64,000 nucleotides of DNA from positions 60,781 through 124,780 of the forward strand of contig JAFPXD010000040.1 in the NCBI GenBank assembly GCA_017394835.1. The letters run 5' to 3'. A program made the translations under genes and the position numbers. Positions 40,301-44,677 of the stretch are shown piece after piece. The notes beneath the pieces are model-generated. The model did not search any database, was not told where the DNA came from, and saw only the letters and a program-made list of their open reading frames with translations. Numbering within the stretch: the stretch's first letter is position 1; each line of letters opens with the position of its first letter. The DNA is from Clostridia bacterium. GTDB lineage: Bacteria; Bacillota; Clostridia; Christensenellales; CAG-138.

Positions 40301-40791
40301 AAACGGGTATAGCCGTTGTGGGTGCCGTCCTCTTCAAGCGAATAGTTCCTTTCGGATTCCTTATATCCGACCTGGGACTGGGCAACGGCGACAATATCCC
40401 TCGCCCATTCGCCGGTCATGACTTCCTGGGCGGGAAGGGTGGCTTCCCAATCCTCGGGAGATTCGACGTCCGCGGAGGTATCGGGATAACAGAGGGCCGT
40501 ATGGGTATGCTCCTCCTTATCGCAGATCAGGCGCAGCTCATAGCATTCATCCGTATGAGTATGCTCCTCCCCTTCCGGAATATCGCAGATCAGCACGCGC
40601 TCATAGCATTCCTCGGTATGGGTATGCTCGAGCAGTCCGCAGCCTGCCTCATCGGTCATGGTGATGCCGATGAAGCGCAGAGTCCAGAACACTGCCGCAA
40701 AGAGCACGATCGCAATGATGGCGACCATCAGCGCGAAGCGAGTACGCTTTGCTTTGTCGTTCCTCAGTGAGTCGATGTAAGCCTTGACCAT
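25348..40791 (-). CDS. Giant LPETG surface adhesin, 5147 residues, four VWA domains
   Basis: Probable pilus-associated or wall-anchored adhesin. Order: cytoplasmic start; membrane helix (18-39); three HTHTxxCY repeats (56-102); degenerate CHAP-like domain (129-300); Pro/Glu linker; Cna-B-like region; four VWA units opening IDWLGDG, with MIDAS DxSxS starting at 703, 1286, 1987 and 2657; a Cna-B domain (3086-3168); six Listeria-Bacteroides repeats (3177-3254, 3259-3339, 3540-3617, 4563-4641, 4642-4718, 4723-4796); six Tyr/Ser-rich modules of 140-170 residues; five AGAEAAGVD repeats (3818-4180); a SpaA-like domain; LPETG at 5109-5113, helix and RKRK tail. Ligand unknown. The start at MVKAYIDS has GGAG 6 bases upstream and lies 2 bp after the peptidase stop. 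Confidence 0.9.
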   Translation of the reverse strand: MVKAYIDSLRNDKAKRTRFALMVAIIAIVLFAAVFWTLRFIGITMTDEAGCGLLEHTHTEECYERVLICDIPEGEEHTHTDECYELRLICDKEEHTHTALCYPDTSADVESPEDWEATLPAQEVMTGEWARDIVAVAQSQVGYKESERNYSLEEDGTHNGYTRFGAWYGSPYAPWNAMFVSFCLNYSNVPASVLAPNAGVEAFVAGVNSNYIDKTSGEPLPGDIILLDTDGDGSADKLGIIADVYDDRGADLITTSTGSRVEEAPARRTVRFVMGDMDGAVGETVMTVDNNWILGYVHTSVLNSDYIDNTPVPSEEPEETAEPGDVRATDEPAATDAPDSTEVPEPTEEPEPIFIQRGVVDADTSTDTVIAHIVWDDDDNSYGSISVTVRLLRGATEVQTAVLNSSNNWTYAFTGLTAANNYHLEYGVPHGYSEQIDVQSGRTATWTPFTASTFTVGNVYAIVRRTGSSGSYTYKAVGATGTFSDFLENYPVIAGSNGYPLFIPDNAQWQVSARSDSYLRADAFSVGASSSEYGITRYFYLWEDGMSSSGYSFGTHTAVHDDYYSLYYTRSGDYGGTISSYRKVGTSSTATQFFMKDDLDKYGEEEDLVGVTSSSSASNYGVFVRAWASSSTTKTSSFTIYLHKQEVVDPAAPLLSHKKQIDWLGDGDANSDAGIASPTEDDYRLYLDVQGRQEPVDILFVVDLSSSMEDSDMAPGAGETFSTSVLTDNTGIILRMGTSYALTAPSSGTTVTRAALDETSQYQRWYVTEDGTYTNCFRLWNPATEKYLGYDYSSSGSGFGLTSYGYSSLFRINAYGYLVMWCNASSSDSSYSTQVFVNYSSGFTLGSSGSTSYTVSVKAISRIRAMNNFLNGVNNSGNGFVNTLLTANPYNKIAIVTFGSDENASESPIYKVDSSVLLDWSRPTTTSQTTINPNKVESGAGTNYCAGLYRLDDMLSSSLIANDGRRKLVIFLSDGSPTFALASKSATARLGNGQASDDDNAITVSDPTYEAIREVVNAAKAAHSNIQFNSIAFHNPATDSHFLQDYLQSIASRGNGAFYEATNTEELENAILSATMPRGVVIADTLSEYVDYNTDNPALKVTMTKNGVTTVLWQNGSATTAGSSIIESCAFENGQVKLDLKDDYLLQSDEVFTVSFNVKINQYAKDQYTANQGYGGMTGGYNTDYGTNTTSSFKPGFYSNTSAEVSYEIAGGYYLEEYSKPVVQTEQSDTPTPAQDATFEHNKVIDWLGDGDPNPDTQLTGDNTYRLYLDWTGEFSKPYDLMLVIDRSASMLYAPDGSTATTSNPSRETLVEYVLNGYGSDAGLIKTFLDANPQNRISIVTFGGEPEERMDISSWSSATGFTAGGIYTLTYGGYYMAASTSGTSITPTSSLTDYAKWVALESQSSGYFYLKNVATGRALNFNSSYSLYTDSEYGCGVRLYNNRLYVSTTATSQYYVYYDSSYGYIISTYSTTFTCRKANLASYSYEIDSAAPRDWGRNYNAFYLNVQENTGTNYEAGLLKAQEKWASSTNPNKLMIFLSDGEPTYWVKSNGDRGGTGGTTYSNLHGTSENGSIYESKLAWDVFHSACPTVTTRALLFGSAMNQEISFSPGFAYTFRNTSGTNLTIANNSTWYYCVESSGYAYLRTRNGSGSYLYYNGSSFSTTSSSSSATLFRLDPNTGYLQYYVSSSNTWANTSYGYSYIKAFRPLDMSALNYIDDTGVAATIESDNTGAYQALLNTLSSFIYPSDVKIVDTLSKYVSYNPATGALKVTRVNKNTGAIQVLYENGSITATGQGIIQSVVYTPGDTSMEPTASTGTITVNFVDGFVVDPTYDYTVSFNVTTTKTAENEKAYNIEHNVEGDSTGYAGVTGDVGTDFTYTGTQGGVTYNNHNTTSSTMPGFHSNDEAYVSLTLGGEDITDYYDHPVVQVEASSGSETTVENFDKAKVIDWLGDGEDNPDTDFSGEDDYRLYLDWSGEFSTPYDLLVIVDVSASMLGGVDGTSNPAAGQSREAIVESILNGQNGIINRFLNANWNTTTNKSNNSAAVIKFGGEPDPRLPAASWNTVTTLTNETAVMLYTGSNALADMGSGSQDNGNISRVAPDPTDHRQWWSVRVPSDGNGIYFSNVETGRNILVNNSGSYYDVYLTNTDYVTNFTLSDNKIKLYGYSYYLQYGSSYTTGFRMIYNGGDTFTVNQKTSVQYSYLYDAQVVHSWSNTDFDVDLNVRNDTGTNYAAGLRLAREVLQTSPHQNKIVIFLSDGEPTYWLISDTERGGTGLSSNATNVANAKTASINAANSFKAAFPNVPMYGVMFNTNSTVIENAREVLQAISTSGQAYVAESGAELLEYFNMMTSPSNMVVTDYLSQYVEFNPALGGDIKVTSVNKNTGEIVVLYEESEGGIQTLGQGVIKPGYPKYTPWNEMTADEKAAHPDAVCNGKIELQFVDGFIIDPDYRYTLSFNVHVSDEAKAAKQAKIAVYDAWVRTDPTFTVGGNTYHLFDQDGQLILDNYELLTDETNPTKAYVDSMLNLYCPEGITDTGDYIGDPGTDYSYNAQGISNNNHTSSGMPGFRSNHDATVSYTFGHDVVEHYDHPVVQVTVEGEEKPDTNFHNSKVIDWLGDGSANPDTDVDDTLSGEALEDIYRLYLDMSGKQNKGCDLMIIIDRSNSMNESAGNGMTRIDAVNRVLFGPNDNDGLLAEFLSANDGKNRICMIGFGGQRTNGHQNDANYDYSLDSNLIRGWGRDASVPQSGYITAPTDFGTDYSAALLLAGEAWEQVYTDDTNKLMIFLSDGEPSFWIDVSNGVNTTNHTAGRRYGNGTQSSINAETAAGAKATYDWFHAAFPAVHTESVGFGTSFDTNVLNYYAKNGDPNSSAVALRATDYEGLLAALKAQIYPSSIVITDALSKYVRYYSADADLKVTMKREIGTDSVTGDPIYEEATIYENGHIVNNAPVYVGGVATGDTVDGRDYIRRVSYTEGDTSAVPTSSTGTVEVEFNPEFVADPSYVFTVSFNVTVTQAAYLAENNGVAHNVGDEGTDYPGNTSSSNKMGYWSNDAASRVTYNIGSETQNDPYDKPVIQAPDQPVEEETSTGAKATVTKSWDDENDKYMLRPESIIVRLYANGQPTGKYAILSADNGWTYTWNDLPAYDDNGDLIEYSIEEDDVYAYTPVYAEPTYSTTGDRQFYVRYYPNEGTGQLYNDGPYSAASANDPITATVKPNVNSDFSFTRAGYTFTGWNTQPDGSGTSYAPGATITLNDHVKLYAQWQQNAVTTYTLTYNKNGSDVTGIVPTGGTYESGDTVTVAGKGTLARNGYTFTGWNTAANGSGTSYAPGDTLTITANTTLYAQWEVEQVVWYPVNDIVVGEQYLIGFKVGNDVYLIMNYCPNPVTSSNNYCYVYSNVYYGYVAEAVMSGNNVVGCSDWTTDLADCTWTFSSVNGGSITSTKGGRYLGVYTSGTDADMYPKDNSTYPSWVWTSSDHTLKYPYGTGYKYASYKDTVNGNTNFCYAPTSQTTSISYVQLYSQTQGSTSPTAQPTATPTASPTTTPTPSGYTVTFDANGGTLTGVSSTSGVASGTQYGNVNGFNSEPTYSDNEYTFYGWFTQEYGGTQITSTDQVTGDITLYAHWYGEYFIKDTSGVFVVDRLYCFIDPSNTTYEYAVAAPSSAGNLTRSATNDGLYNSALWYSRTGSTSGYVYLNNYQYTNLYMNSNQSGSNYNGYANTTGYNIKLVSAGSNRFYLEDTNGRKLYYRTSTPYYRWMTSSSTAFEVWMYYAGDYNAAEFAPSIMPTPINGGLKNAPDDLIKVNEPTAPVTIIEPTEPEIVPTRTVIVETVVAGAEAAGVDVESLNITSNVTETGNETTHTRPVVVESVISGAEAAGVDVSNIDAIEEAPAENAAEPAEETPNRSAIVETVVSGAEAAGVDVPDIIEPQKTPEPKAAENDPEPEPERVPDVTVTYTLVDNFERGGAYIIVANSSINGRTGYAVGNFAVSRGHYLAPVAVTVNDNGTLTVSSAVAANILWNASGTKSTGYTLHNTAAGRYMGLDENEFLAPVSVAYLWHYTSDGRLDKGADSEGYRFLSFVTGDTAKFTTSMGKAGGDLSFKLYKLEGELEINVPEPVEDAKKDETPVVVEAVIAGAEAAGVDINAMLNASSAHAQEAGVPDNTETTEATEAEPDTAVVVEAVIAGAEAAGVDIGDYDYTAYAPTEAPVVTPEPNADDPEVPEVTPEPNTDDPEVPEVTPEPKAEDTEAPEVTPEPRNTDVSGFAKDVNSEYELVSPANLTAGGKYLIVYNSGSTYKAVMNTIYSSYGPQFTSSLTRTASGSYYKFSTALDAYLFTLSGSAGAWKFYNDTAGYLVSSGTYPSFVTGTSTYTWSIDSNGQMQGSSGSYPYLTYSSNGYYLNSSGSSGDRFTFYRLVEDTPSGTTYEYQLTDHFEANGEYVIVYTNSGVSSAVTNQLAGTTNTLSPQSVTISSDKVVIPSGVDPNTILWKATSKSGHFNLQSVGSSSYLAVIGGYLALDSTGSTTWDYLTSNEVQNYQNETYPYICLIDGVFDVSSNVYGRVTIYKKVSTQPATTYTVTYNANGATSGSVPTDSNSPYASGATVTVLGNTGNLAKTGYNFNGWNTQANSNGTSYAQGATFTINANTTLYAQWTPITYTVSFNANGGTLTGSPSTTYAYGATYGSDTAFTSAPTRSGYTFAGWYTSATGGTQVNGSSTVTSGGVLYAHWTENAPTTYTVTFDPNGGTLTGASTATYNAGSAYNTNTAFTSAPTRSGYTFAGWYTSATGGTQVNGSSTVTGSTTLHAHWTQNSGSGEYIYQLVDHFEENGEYVIVINGKAVVGSVYNTTDNKYLRTQAVTENVGIVSIPSSVDPNTVLWRANAVTTGGASGWSLLNLAANKYMAFKGTSTSADEVITLMTTNNVPWAYDSTNLDLNDQIDSDGYYYLMLSTNYFTTSKNANQGVRLYRRIQQQETTDYTIHWHLGITNKLDRKPLELEKHIAGPTGPMLDGATFIIARCDDNWNIYDSASGHDLMLTATSTNGGQIIFTDPRLDGDGIAYGLNCLPYGKYVINETNTPEGYQGAGPWHVIVDENGARVVDDNGWEIETGTGGNYALINQPVYELPETGGAGVYAYTAVGAMLMLVPAAYLVIDRRKRKHSSN
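26453..26777 (-). repeat. Near-identical Listeria-Bacteroides repeat pair in the adhesin
   Basis: An 88-bp segment is repeated exactly at 26453-26540 and 26690-26777, offset 237 bp (79 codons), matching adhesin repeats 5 and 6. The identity is far greater than among the other four repeats, so duplication or gene conversion was recent. Length variation between strains is expected. Confidence 0.9.
28060..28200 (-). repeat. Pro/Glu tandem linker repeat in the adhesin
   Basis: A 42-bp (14-residue) unit reading roughly EVTPEPNxDDPEVP is repeated about three and a half times, with nearly identical bases in the first copies. It forms an acidic extended linker between the last AGAEAAGVD repeat and the next Tyr-rich module. 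Confidence 0.85.
28246..29340 (-). repeat. Five VIAGAEAAGVD peptide repeats in the adhesin
   Basis: A 14-residue unit V-E-(A/S/T)-V-(I/V)-(A/S)-GAEAAGVD occurs at 29299-29340, 29185-29226, 29059-29100, 28397-28438 and about 28246-28287. Spacers are acidic and Pro-rich, and one Tyr-rich module lies between the third and fourth copies. Protein sequence is more conserved than the bases, suggesting selection on the peptide. I do not recognise it as a named domain. Confidence 0.85.
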
Positions 40792-40793
40792 TT

Positions 40794-41423
40794 TTATCTC
40801 CATTCCCGATCAACAAGTCCGATTCTTTTTACCGGATAGACGCGCAGCCAAACCTGGCCGATTATCTGGTCCTTATGGATGCACCCGATAACGGTGCTTC
40901 GAGAATCAATGCTCGAGGATCGTTTATCTCCCATAGCAAAATATGAATCTTCCGGTACCTGATAGGGGAATTCGATATCGCATTCTCCCAATCCCGGCTC
41001 CGATACGTAGGGTTCGTCCATCGGAACGTCGTTCACGGTGACGTGCCCTTCTTCATCTATCACGACCCAGTCGCCCGGGCCGGCGATGATCCTTTTAATA
41101 AGGGTCCTGTTGTTCCAGGTGAAGCTGCAAAGATCACCCGGTTTCAGGTTTTTGATCTTGAGGAGGACTATTATCTCGCCATCTACCAAGGTCGGGTTCA
41201 TGCTTTCACCGGAGATCTGCATGACGGGCAGTATCAGCGACGAGATCAGCACCGCGAGGGCCGCCACCATGAGGAGCGCATACACCGTGCCGCGGAGCGC
41301 CTTTCGGTACGCCGCCCGGTGCTTGATGCGCTTTCGTTCGAGCCGAACCTCATCGATCGTGGGCACCTTCACGTGCCTTGCGTTCGCGGTAAGCTCCGAC
41401 AGGGGGTTAGTCTCTTCCTTCAT
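40794..41423 (-). CDS. Signal peptidase I of the pilus locus
   Basis: A 209-residue type I signal peptidase with a long basic cytoplasmic N-terminus, one membrane helix (about 47-67), catalytic Ser74 (ISGESMNP) and Lys110 (TLIKRIIAGPGD), and box E-like GDKRSSSIDSR at 165-175. Unlike SipA-type chaperones of streptococcal pili, the Ser/Lys dyad is intact, so it should be active. It ends 2 bp before the adhesin and overlaps the upstream gene by 17 bp, suggesting that it processes pilus or adhesin precursors. Confidence 0.92.
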   Translation of the reverse strand: MKEETNPLSELTANARHVKVPTIDEVRLERKRIKHRAAYRKALRGTVYALLMVAALAVLISSLILPVMQISGESMNPTLVDGEIIVLLKIKNLKPGDLCSFTWNNRTLIKRIIAGPGDWVVIDEEGHVTVNDVPMDEPYVSEPGLGECDIEFPYQVPEDSYFAMGDKRSSSIDSRSTVIGCIHKDQIIGQVWLRVYPVKRIGLVDREWR

Positions 41424-41811
41424 CGGACTCTTCCCCGGCGCCGGCGGCGGGCTCTTCGGGCGCTTCCCACGCGGCCCATCCGGGCTCCGCTTCGGAAGGC
41501 TCCTCGGGCGATGCCGGCTCTTCCGCGAAGCTCACGCCTTCCGGGAATTCCGGAGGAGCCTCCTCCCCCGCCCTTGCGCCGATCTCTTCCATATAAAGAT
41601 CTGCGGCCCTTTGGGCGGCTTCGAATATCCCGCTGAGCGAGAGCGCCGCTTCCGCAACGCTGCCGGACCTTTCGATCCTGATGCGGCGATCTTCAAGCTG
41701 AGCCTTGAGCGCGGCCACCTCGCCCCTCAGCGCCTCCTCAGACTGCTGAAGCTGGTAGATGATCTCAATGAGATCCGCACGCCTCATGTGCATCAGTTTT
41801 TTATCCTTCAC
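41407..41811 (-). CDS. Coiled-coil protein at head of pilus operon
   Basis: A 134-residue protein of unknown function. Residues 1-45 (KDKKLMHMRRADLIEIIYQLQ) and the following ALRGEVAALKAQLEDRRIRI form a likely coiled coil; the last 50 residues are very Glu/Pro/Ala-rich. Similar small proteins at pilus loci in Bacillota have been annotated as DNA repair protein without good reason. The GTG at 41811 is favoured by GGTGG just upstream; ATG at 41793 with AAGGA is an alternative. There is no signal peptide, so it acts in the cytoplasm. Confidence 0.7.
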   Translation of the reverse strand: MKDKKLMHMRRADLIEIIYQLQQSEEALRGEVAALKAQLEDRRIRIERSGSVAEAALSLSGIFEAAQRAADLYMEEIGARAGEEAPPEFPEGVSFAEEPASPEEPSEAEPGWAAWEAPEEPAAGAGEESDEGRD

Positions 41812-41831
41812 AGATCCACCGCCTAAATCCG

Positions 41832-41860
41832 CTTTTTTGTGAAAACTATTTTCAAAAAAG
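41832..41860 (-). promoter_or_regulatory. AT-rich palindrome in the pilus operon leader
   Basis: The inverted repeat CTTTTTTG-tGAAAA-cta-TTTTC-AAAAAAG lies between the promoter and the first gene, with a perfect GAAAA-TAG-TTTTC core. It could be a repressor operator or a weak transcript hairpin. No binding protein can be named. Confidence 0.5.
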
Positions 41861-41906
41861 CACATAGTACCGATAAGTACACTGAGTTTATACTCATCCA
41901 ACTGCT

Positions 41907-41935
41907 ATTATAACATCGCTTTAATGCTAATGCAA
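41907..41935 (-). promoter_or_regulatory. Promoter of the adhesin/pilus operon
   Basis: TTGCAT (41930-41935) and extended TGTTATAAT (-10 at 41907-41912) are spaced 17 bp on the minus strand. This strong sigma-A-type site should transcribe the coiled-coil, peptidase and adhesin genes. Confidence 0.85.
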
Positions 41936-42217
41936 TAGTTTTTTATAAAGAGTCCAAGAAGTTTTATGGAACTTTATGAACTATTTATTAACGGGAGCCG
42001 TGCTCGCACATTTTTTCGGTTTCCCGTTTCGTCAAGGAGGCTTTGTTATTAAGGGTTGCTTACAGCTAACGAGCGCGCGCATTTATGTAAATATTTTACG
42101 GCCATTCGGATAAACACAGTCCATACAAGCGGTGTTTTCCCCTTTTTTAGCTGTATTTTTGGATTTAATATATTTTCAAACAAGGTGTCCACCGTTAACC
42201 TTTCCGTTTTCCATCGC
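41936..42217. other. Divergent intergenic region
   Basis: About 280 bp of relatively AT-rich sequence separate the divergent pilus and membrane-protein promoters. I see no gene. A perfect ribosome-site-like AAGGAGG near 42035 is not followed by a long frame. Confidence 0.5.
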
Positions 42218-42246
42218 TTGCGGAGGCCGCCGGTTCGTGTTATACT
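42218..42246 (+). promoter_or_regulatory. Promoter of the membrane protein gene
   Basis: TTGCGG (42218-42223) and an extended TGTTATACT (-10 at 42241-42246) are spaced 17 bp. The AAAAGGAGG ribosome site follows at once. Confidence 0.75.
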
Positions 42247-42265
42247 GCCTTAAAAGGAGGCGCTT

Positions 42266-42934
42266 ATGGAAAAAAGAACCACCGGGGCGGGCGCCGTCGC
42301 TCTTGCCCTATCCATCATAATAATACTGGCGTTCGCCGCGGTGCTCGCGGTGACCCCCACGCGTGAAGGCTTCAAAGCCCTCTCCGCCGAGCATCCCTAC
42401 ATAATGGGCTTCATCAAATTCGCCCTGCTTGCGACTGTGGGCGAGGTGCTTGCCCTCACCATCAAGAGGCGTGCGGCAAGTCTTCCTTATTATATAGGCT
42501 GGCGGATGCTGATATGGGGCCTTATTGGCGTCGCGATAACGTTCATGATGAAGACCTATTCCTACGGGGTAGAAGGGCTCATGGCGAACAAGCTCCTCCC
42601 CGGAGCGGGCGAGGGCTTTTTACCGAGGCTCCTCAAGGCCTTCTACACCGCCGCGGTGATGAACCTCACCTTCGGACCGACTTTCATGGCGTTCCACAAA
42701 TGCACCGACAAGTATCTGGAGCTGCGCCGCGCGGGCGAAAAAAAGCCCGGCCTCAAGGGAGTGGTGAACGGGGTCGATTGGCATTCCTTCGTATCGTTCA
42801 CGCTTTTCAAGACCATACCGCTATTCTGGATACCCGCGCATACGCTGACCTTCCTGCTCCCGCCGGAGTATCAGGTGATCGCCGCCGCTGCGCTTTCCAT
42901 CGCGCTCGGGCTCATACTGAGCCTTCGCAAATAG
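42266..42934 (+). CDS. Conserved integral membrane protein, possibly Mpv17/PMP22-like
   Basis: A 222-residue protein with about five hydrophobic segments (10-30, 46-66, 80-97, 128-145, 175-218). Recognisable stretches are MNLTFGPTFMAFHK and FKTIPLFWIPAHTLTFLLPPEY, which recur in a family of Bacillota membrane proteins sometimes labelled Mpv17/PMP22. That assignment is from memory and weak. Function is unknown. AAGGAGG precedes the ATG, and the gene has its own promoter. Confidence 0.6.
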   Translation: MEKRTTGAGAVALALSIIIILAFAAVLAVTPTREGFKALSAEHPYIMGFIKFALLATVGEVLALTIKRRAASLPYYIGWRMLIWGLIGVAITFMMKTYSYGVEGLMANKLLPGAGEGFLPRLLKAFYTAAVMNLTFGPTFMAFHKCTDKYLELRRAGEKKPGLKGVVNGVDWHSFVSFTLFKTIPLFWIPAHTLTFLLPPEYQVIAAAALSIALGLILSLRK

Positions 42935-42936
42935 TA

Positions 42937-42965
42937 TTGATTTGCCGCTCCGGGGCTGATATAAT
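42937..42965 (+). promoter_or_regulatory. Promoter for the solute-binding-like gene
   Basis: TTGATT (42937-42942) and TATAAT (42960-42965) are spaced 17 bp. The predicted transcription start, 7 bases downstream, falls on the A of the next gene's ATG. Confidence 0.75.
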
Positions 42966-42971
42966 CGGGGT

Positions 42972-43946
42972 ATGAGAAGAAATCCTTATAAAATAGGAAG
43001 ATCGGAGGGCCGCTTCGCCTCTTTCCTGAAGCGTTCCGGCATAAAGCTCACGCTCAAGGGGCGCGAGGGGCGCTTTCTGCGCACCGTGCTCATCGCGCTG
43101 GGCGCAATTATCCTTCTCATCGCGCTCTTCAAATTCCTGAAGCCGGAGACCCAGCTGATGAGCTCGGTCGAGATCCGCCGCATCGAAAGCCGCGGCACGC
43201 TGAACGTGGGCGTGCGCGGGGATATGCCCGGCTTCTGCGAGGGGGGCGAAGGGCTCGAAGCGGAGCTTGCAAAGCTGCTCGCGAAGAGGATACTCCCCGA
43301 TTCCGCGGATCCCTGCAGGCTGAACGTCTGCAGCCCCAAGAGCGTTTCCGCAAAGCTTTCCGATGGGACGGTCGATATTGCGATAGCCCTCCTGCCGAGG
43401 GGGAGCGTCAGCTCGGCCGCCTATTCCTACACGTACTTTACCGATAAGGTGCATCTCGTCACGCTCGATCCTTCGAAAGTCTCCCTTGAGCCGCATGAAA
43501 TGGTCATAGGCTACATACCGGAGACCTCGGCGGGCGGCGTGTTTGCCTCCTACGTTTCGCGGGTGACCTCCACGGGCGAGCAGAGCCTTATCGACAGGCT
43601 CCTGCGCCGCCCCAAGGCGACTCCCGACCCGGCTTCGGTCGTAACGATGGAGACCCGCAAGTACGGCTCCTATGACGAGCTCATCGCCGCGCTCAGCAGG
43701 GGAGACGTCGATGCGATAGTCATGGCGGGCGCTTACGTTTACAGGTATTTCGAGGCGGAGGCCGGGGAAGGCGCCGCGCCGCACTACCTTTGCAGCGCGG
43801 AGATAGGCTCGCTCGATTACTGCATAGCGGCGTCCTCGGATCAGCCCGCGCTCACCCAAATAGCGGATATGCTCATTTACGAGATGCGCGAATCCGGCCT
43901 CCTGCACGAGCTCATAAATAAGTACGTTCCCGCCTCCGTGCGCTGA
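42972..43946 (+). CDS. Membrane-anchored solute-binding-like protein
   Basis: A 324-residue protein with a basic cytoplasmic start, one membrane helix (about 36-59) and an external domain resembling type 2 periplasmic binding proteins for amino acids (RIESRGTLNVGVRGDMPGF, then GLEAELAKLLAKR). No ABC permease or ATPase lies nearby, so it may be a sensor or an orphan receptor. No Shine-Dalgarno is visible and the promoter abuts the ATG, so translation may be leaderless. Confidence 0.7.
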   Translation: MRRNPYKIGRSEGRFASFLKRSGIKLTLKGREGRFLRTVLIALGAIILLIALFKFLKPETQLMSSVEIRRIESRGTLNVGVRGDMPGFCEGGEGLEAELAKLLAKRILPDSADPCRLNVCSPKSVSAKLSDGTVDIAIALLPRGSVSSAAYSYTYFTDKVHLVTLDPSKVSLEPHEMVIGYIPETSAGGVFASYVSRVTSTGEQSLIDRLLRRPKATPDPASVVTMETRKYGSYDELIAALSRGDVDAIVMAGAYVYRYFEAEAGEGAAPHYLCSAEIGSLDYCIAASSDQPALTQIADMLIYEMRESGLLHELINKYVPASVR

Positions 43947-44024
43947 AAATCGGCATTGTTTACACAGATTTTACAGGAGTTTGCCCCTATTTTAAGCCGT
44001 AGGCGTATTCCATTCGGGCAAAAC

Positions 44025-44036
44025 AAGTGATATAAT
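44025..44036 (+). promoter_or_regulatory. Extended -10 promoter before the LOG-family gene
   Basis: TGATATAAT (TATAAT at 44031-44036) has the extended -10 dinucleotide but a poor -35 (TTCCAT). It likely starts the three-gene unit at 44080-45420. Confidence 0.55.
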
Positions 44037-44079
44037 TAAAAAGAGGGATCGAACAGCGAGCGAATTCCCGAGGTTCGAA

Positions 44080-44673
44080 ATGAATAAAGAAAAAAACATC
44101 TGCGTCTTCGGCGCATCCTCCAATAAAATAGACGGTATATTCAAGACAGAAGCGTTCGCTGTCGGCAGGTGCATCGCACTCTCCGGCTGCGGGCTCGTTT
44201 TCGGCGCGGGCGATTCCGGGCTGATGGGTCAGGCGGCGCGCGGCGCGTTTTCCGCGGGCGGCCGCATAATAGGCGTCATACCCGAAAAGCTCAACAAGAA
44301 GGGCGTCTATTTCGAGGGGTGTACCGAGCGCATAGAGACCCCCACCATGCATGAGCGCAAGGCCCGGATGGAAGCGCTTTCCTGCGGGTTCATAGCGCTT
44401 GCGGGGGGGCTCGGCACGTTTGAAGAGCTCCTTGAGGTGATGACCTTGAAGCAGCTCGGCTATATCGACCCCGCGATAGTCCTCCTCAATACGGAAGGCT
44501 ATTACGATCATCTCATTGAGCAGTTCCGCCTGAGCATTGAGCGCGGCTTCACCCACGGCGAATACGAAAAGCTGTGGCACGTCGCCTCCTCCCCCGAGGA
44601 AGCGGTGAGGTACTGCGTCGAATACGGCGGAAGCGCCATTCCCGACAAGCTCATTTACGCGTTGAGGGGGTGA
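44080..44673 (+). CDS. LOG-family (TIGR00730) phosphoribohydrolase-like protein
   Basis: A 197-residue Rossmann-fold protein of the LOG/YvdD family. Plant members release cytokinin bases from ribotides, and bacterial members hydrolyse nucleoside 5'-monophosphates. Motifs: MHERKARM (90-97) and GGLGTFEE (109-116; the family norm is PGGxGTxxE, here preceded by Ala rather than Pro). A GAGG site precedes the ATG. Substrate is not predictable; nucleotide salvage is the conservative guess. Confidence 0.88.
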   Translation: MNKEKNICVFGASSNKIDGIFKTEAFAVGRCIALSGCGLVFGAGDSGLMGQAARGAFSAGGRIIGVIPEKLNKKGVYFEGCTERIETPTMHERKARMEALSCGFIALAGGLGTFEELLEVMTLKQLGYIDPAIVLLNTEGYYDHLIEQFRLSIERGFTHGEYEKLWHVASSPEEAVRYCVEYGGSAIPDKLIYALRG

Positions 44674-44677
44674 AGGC

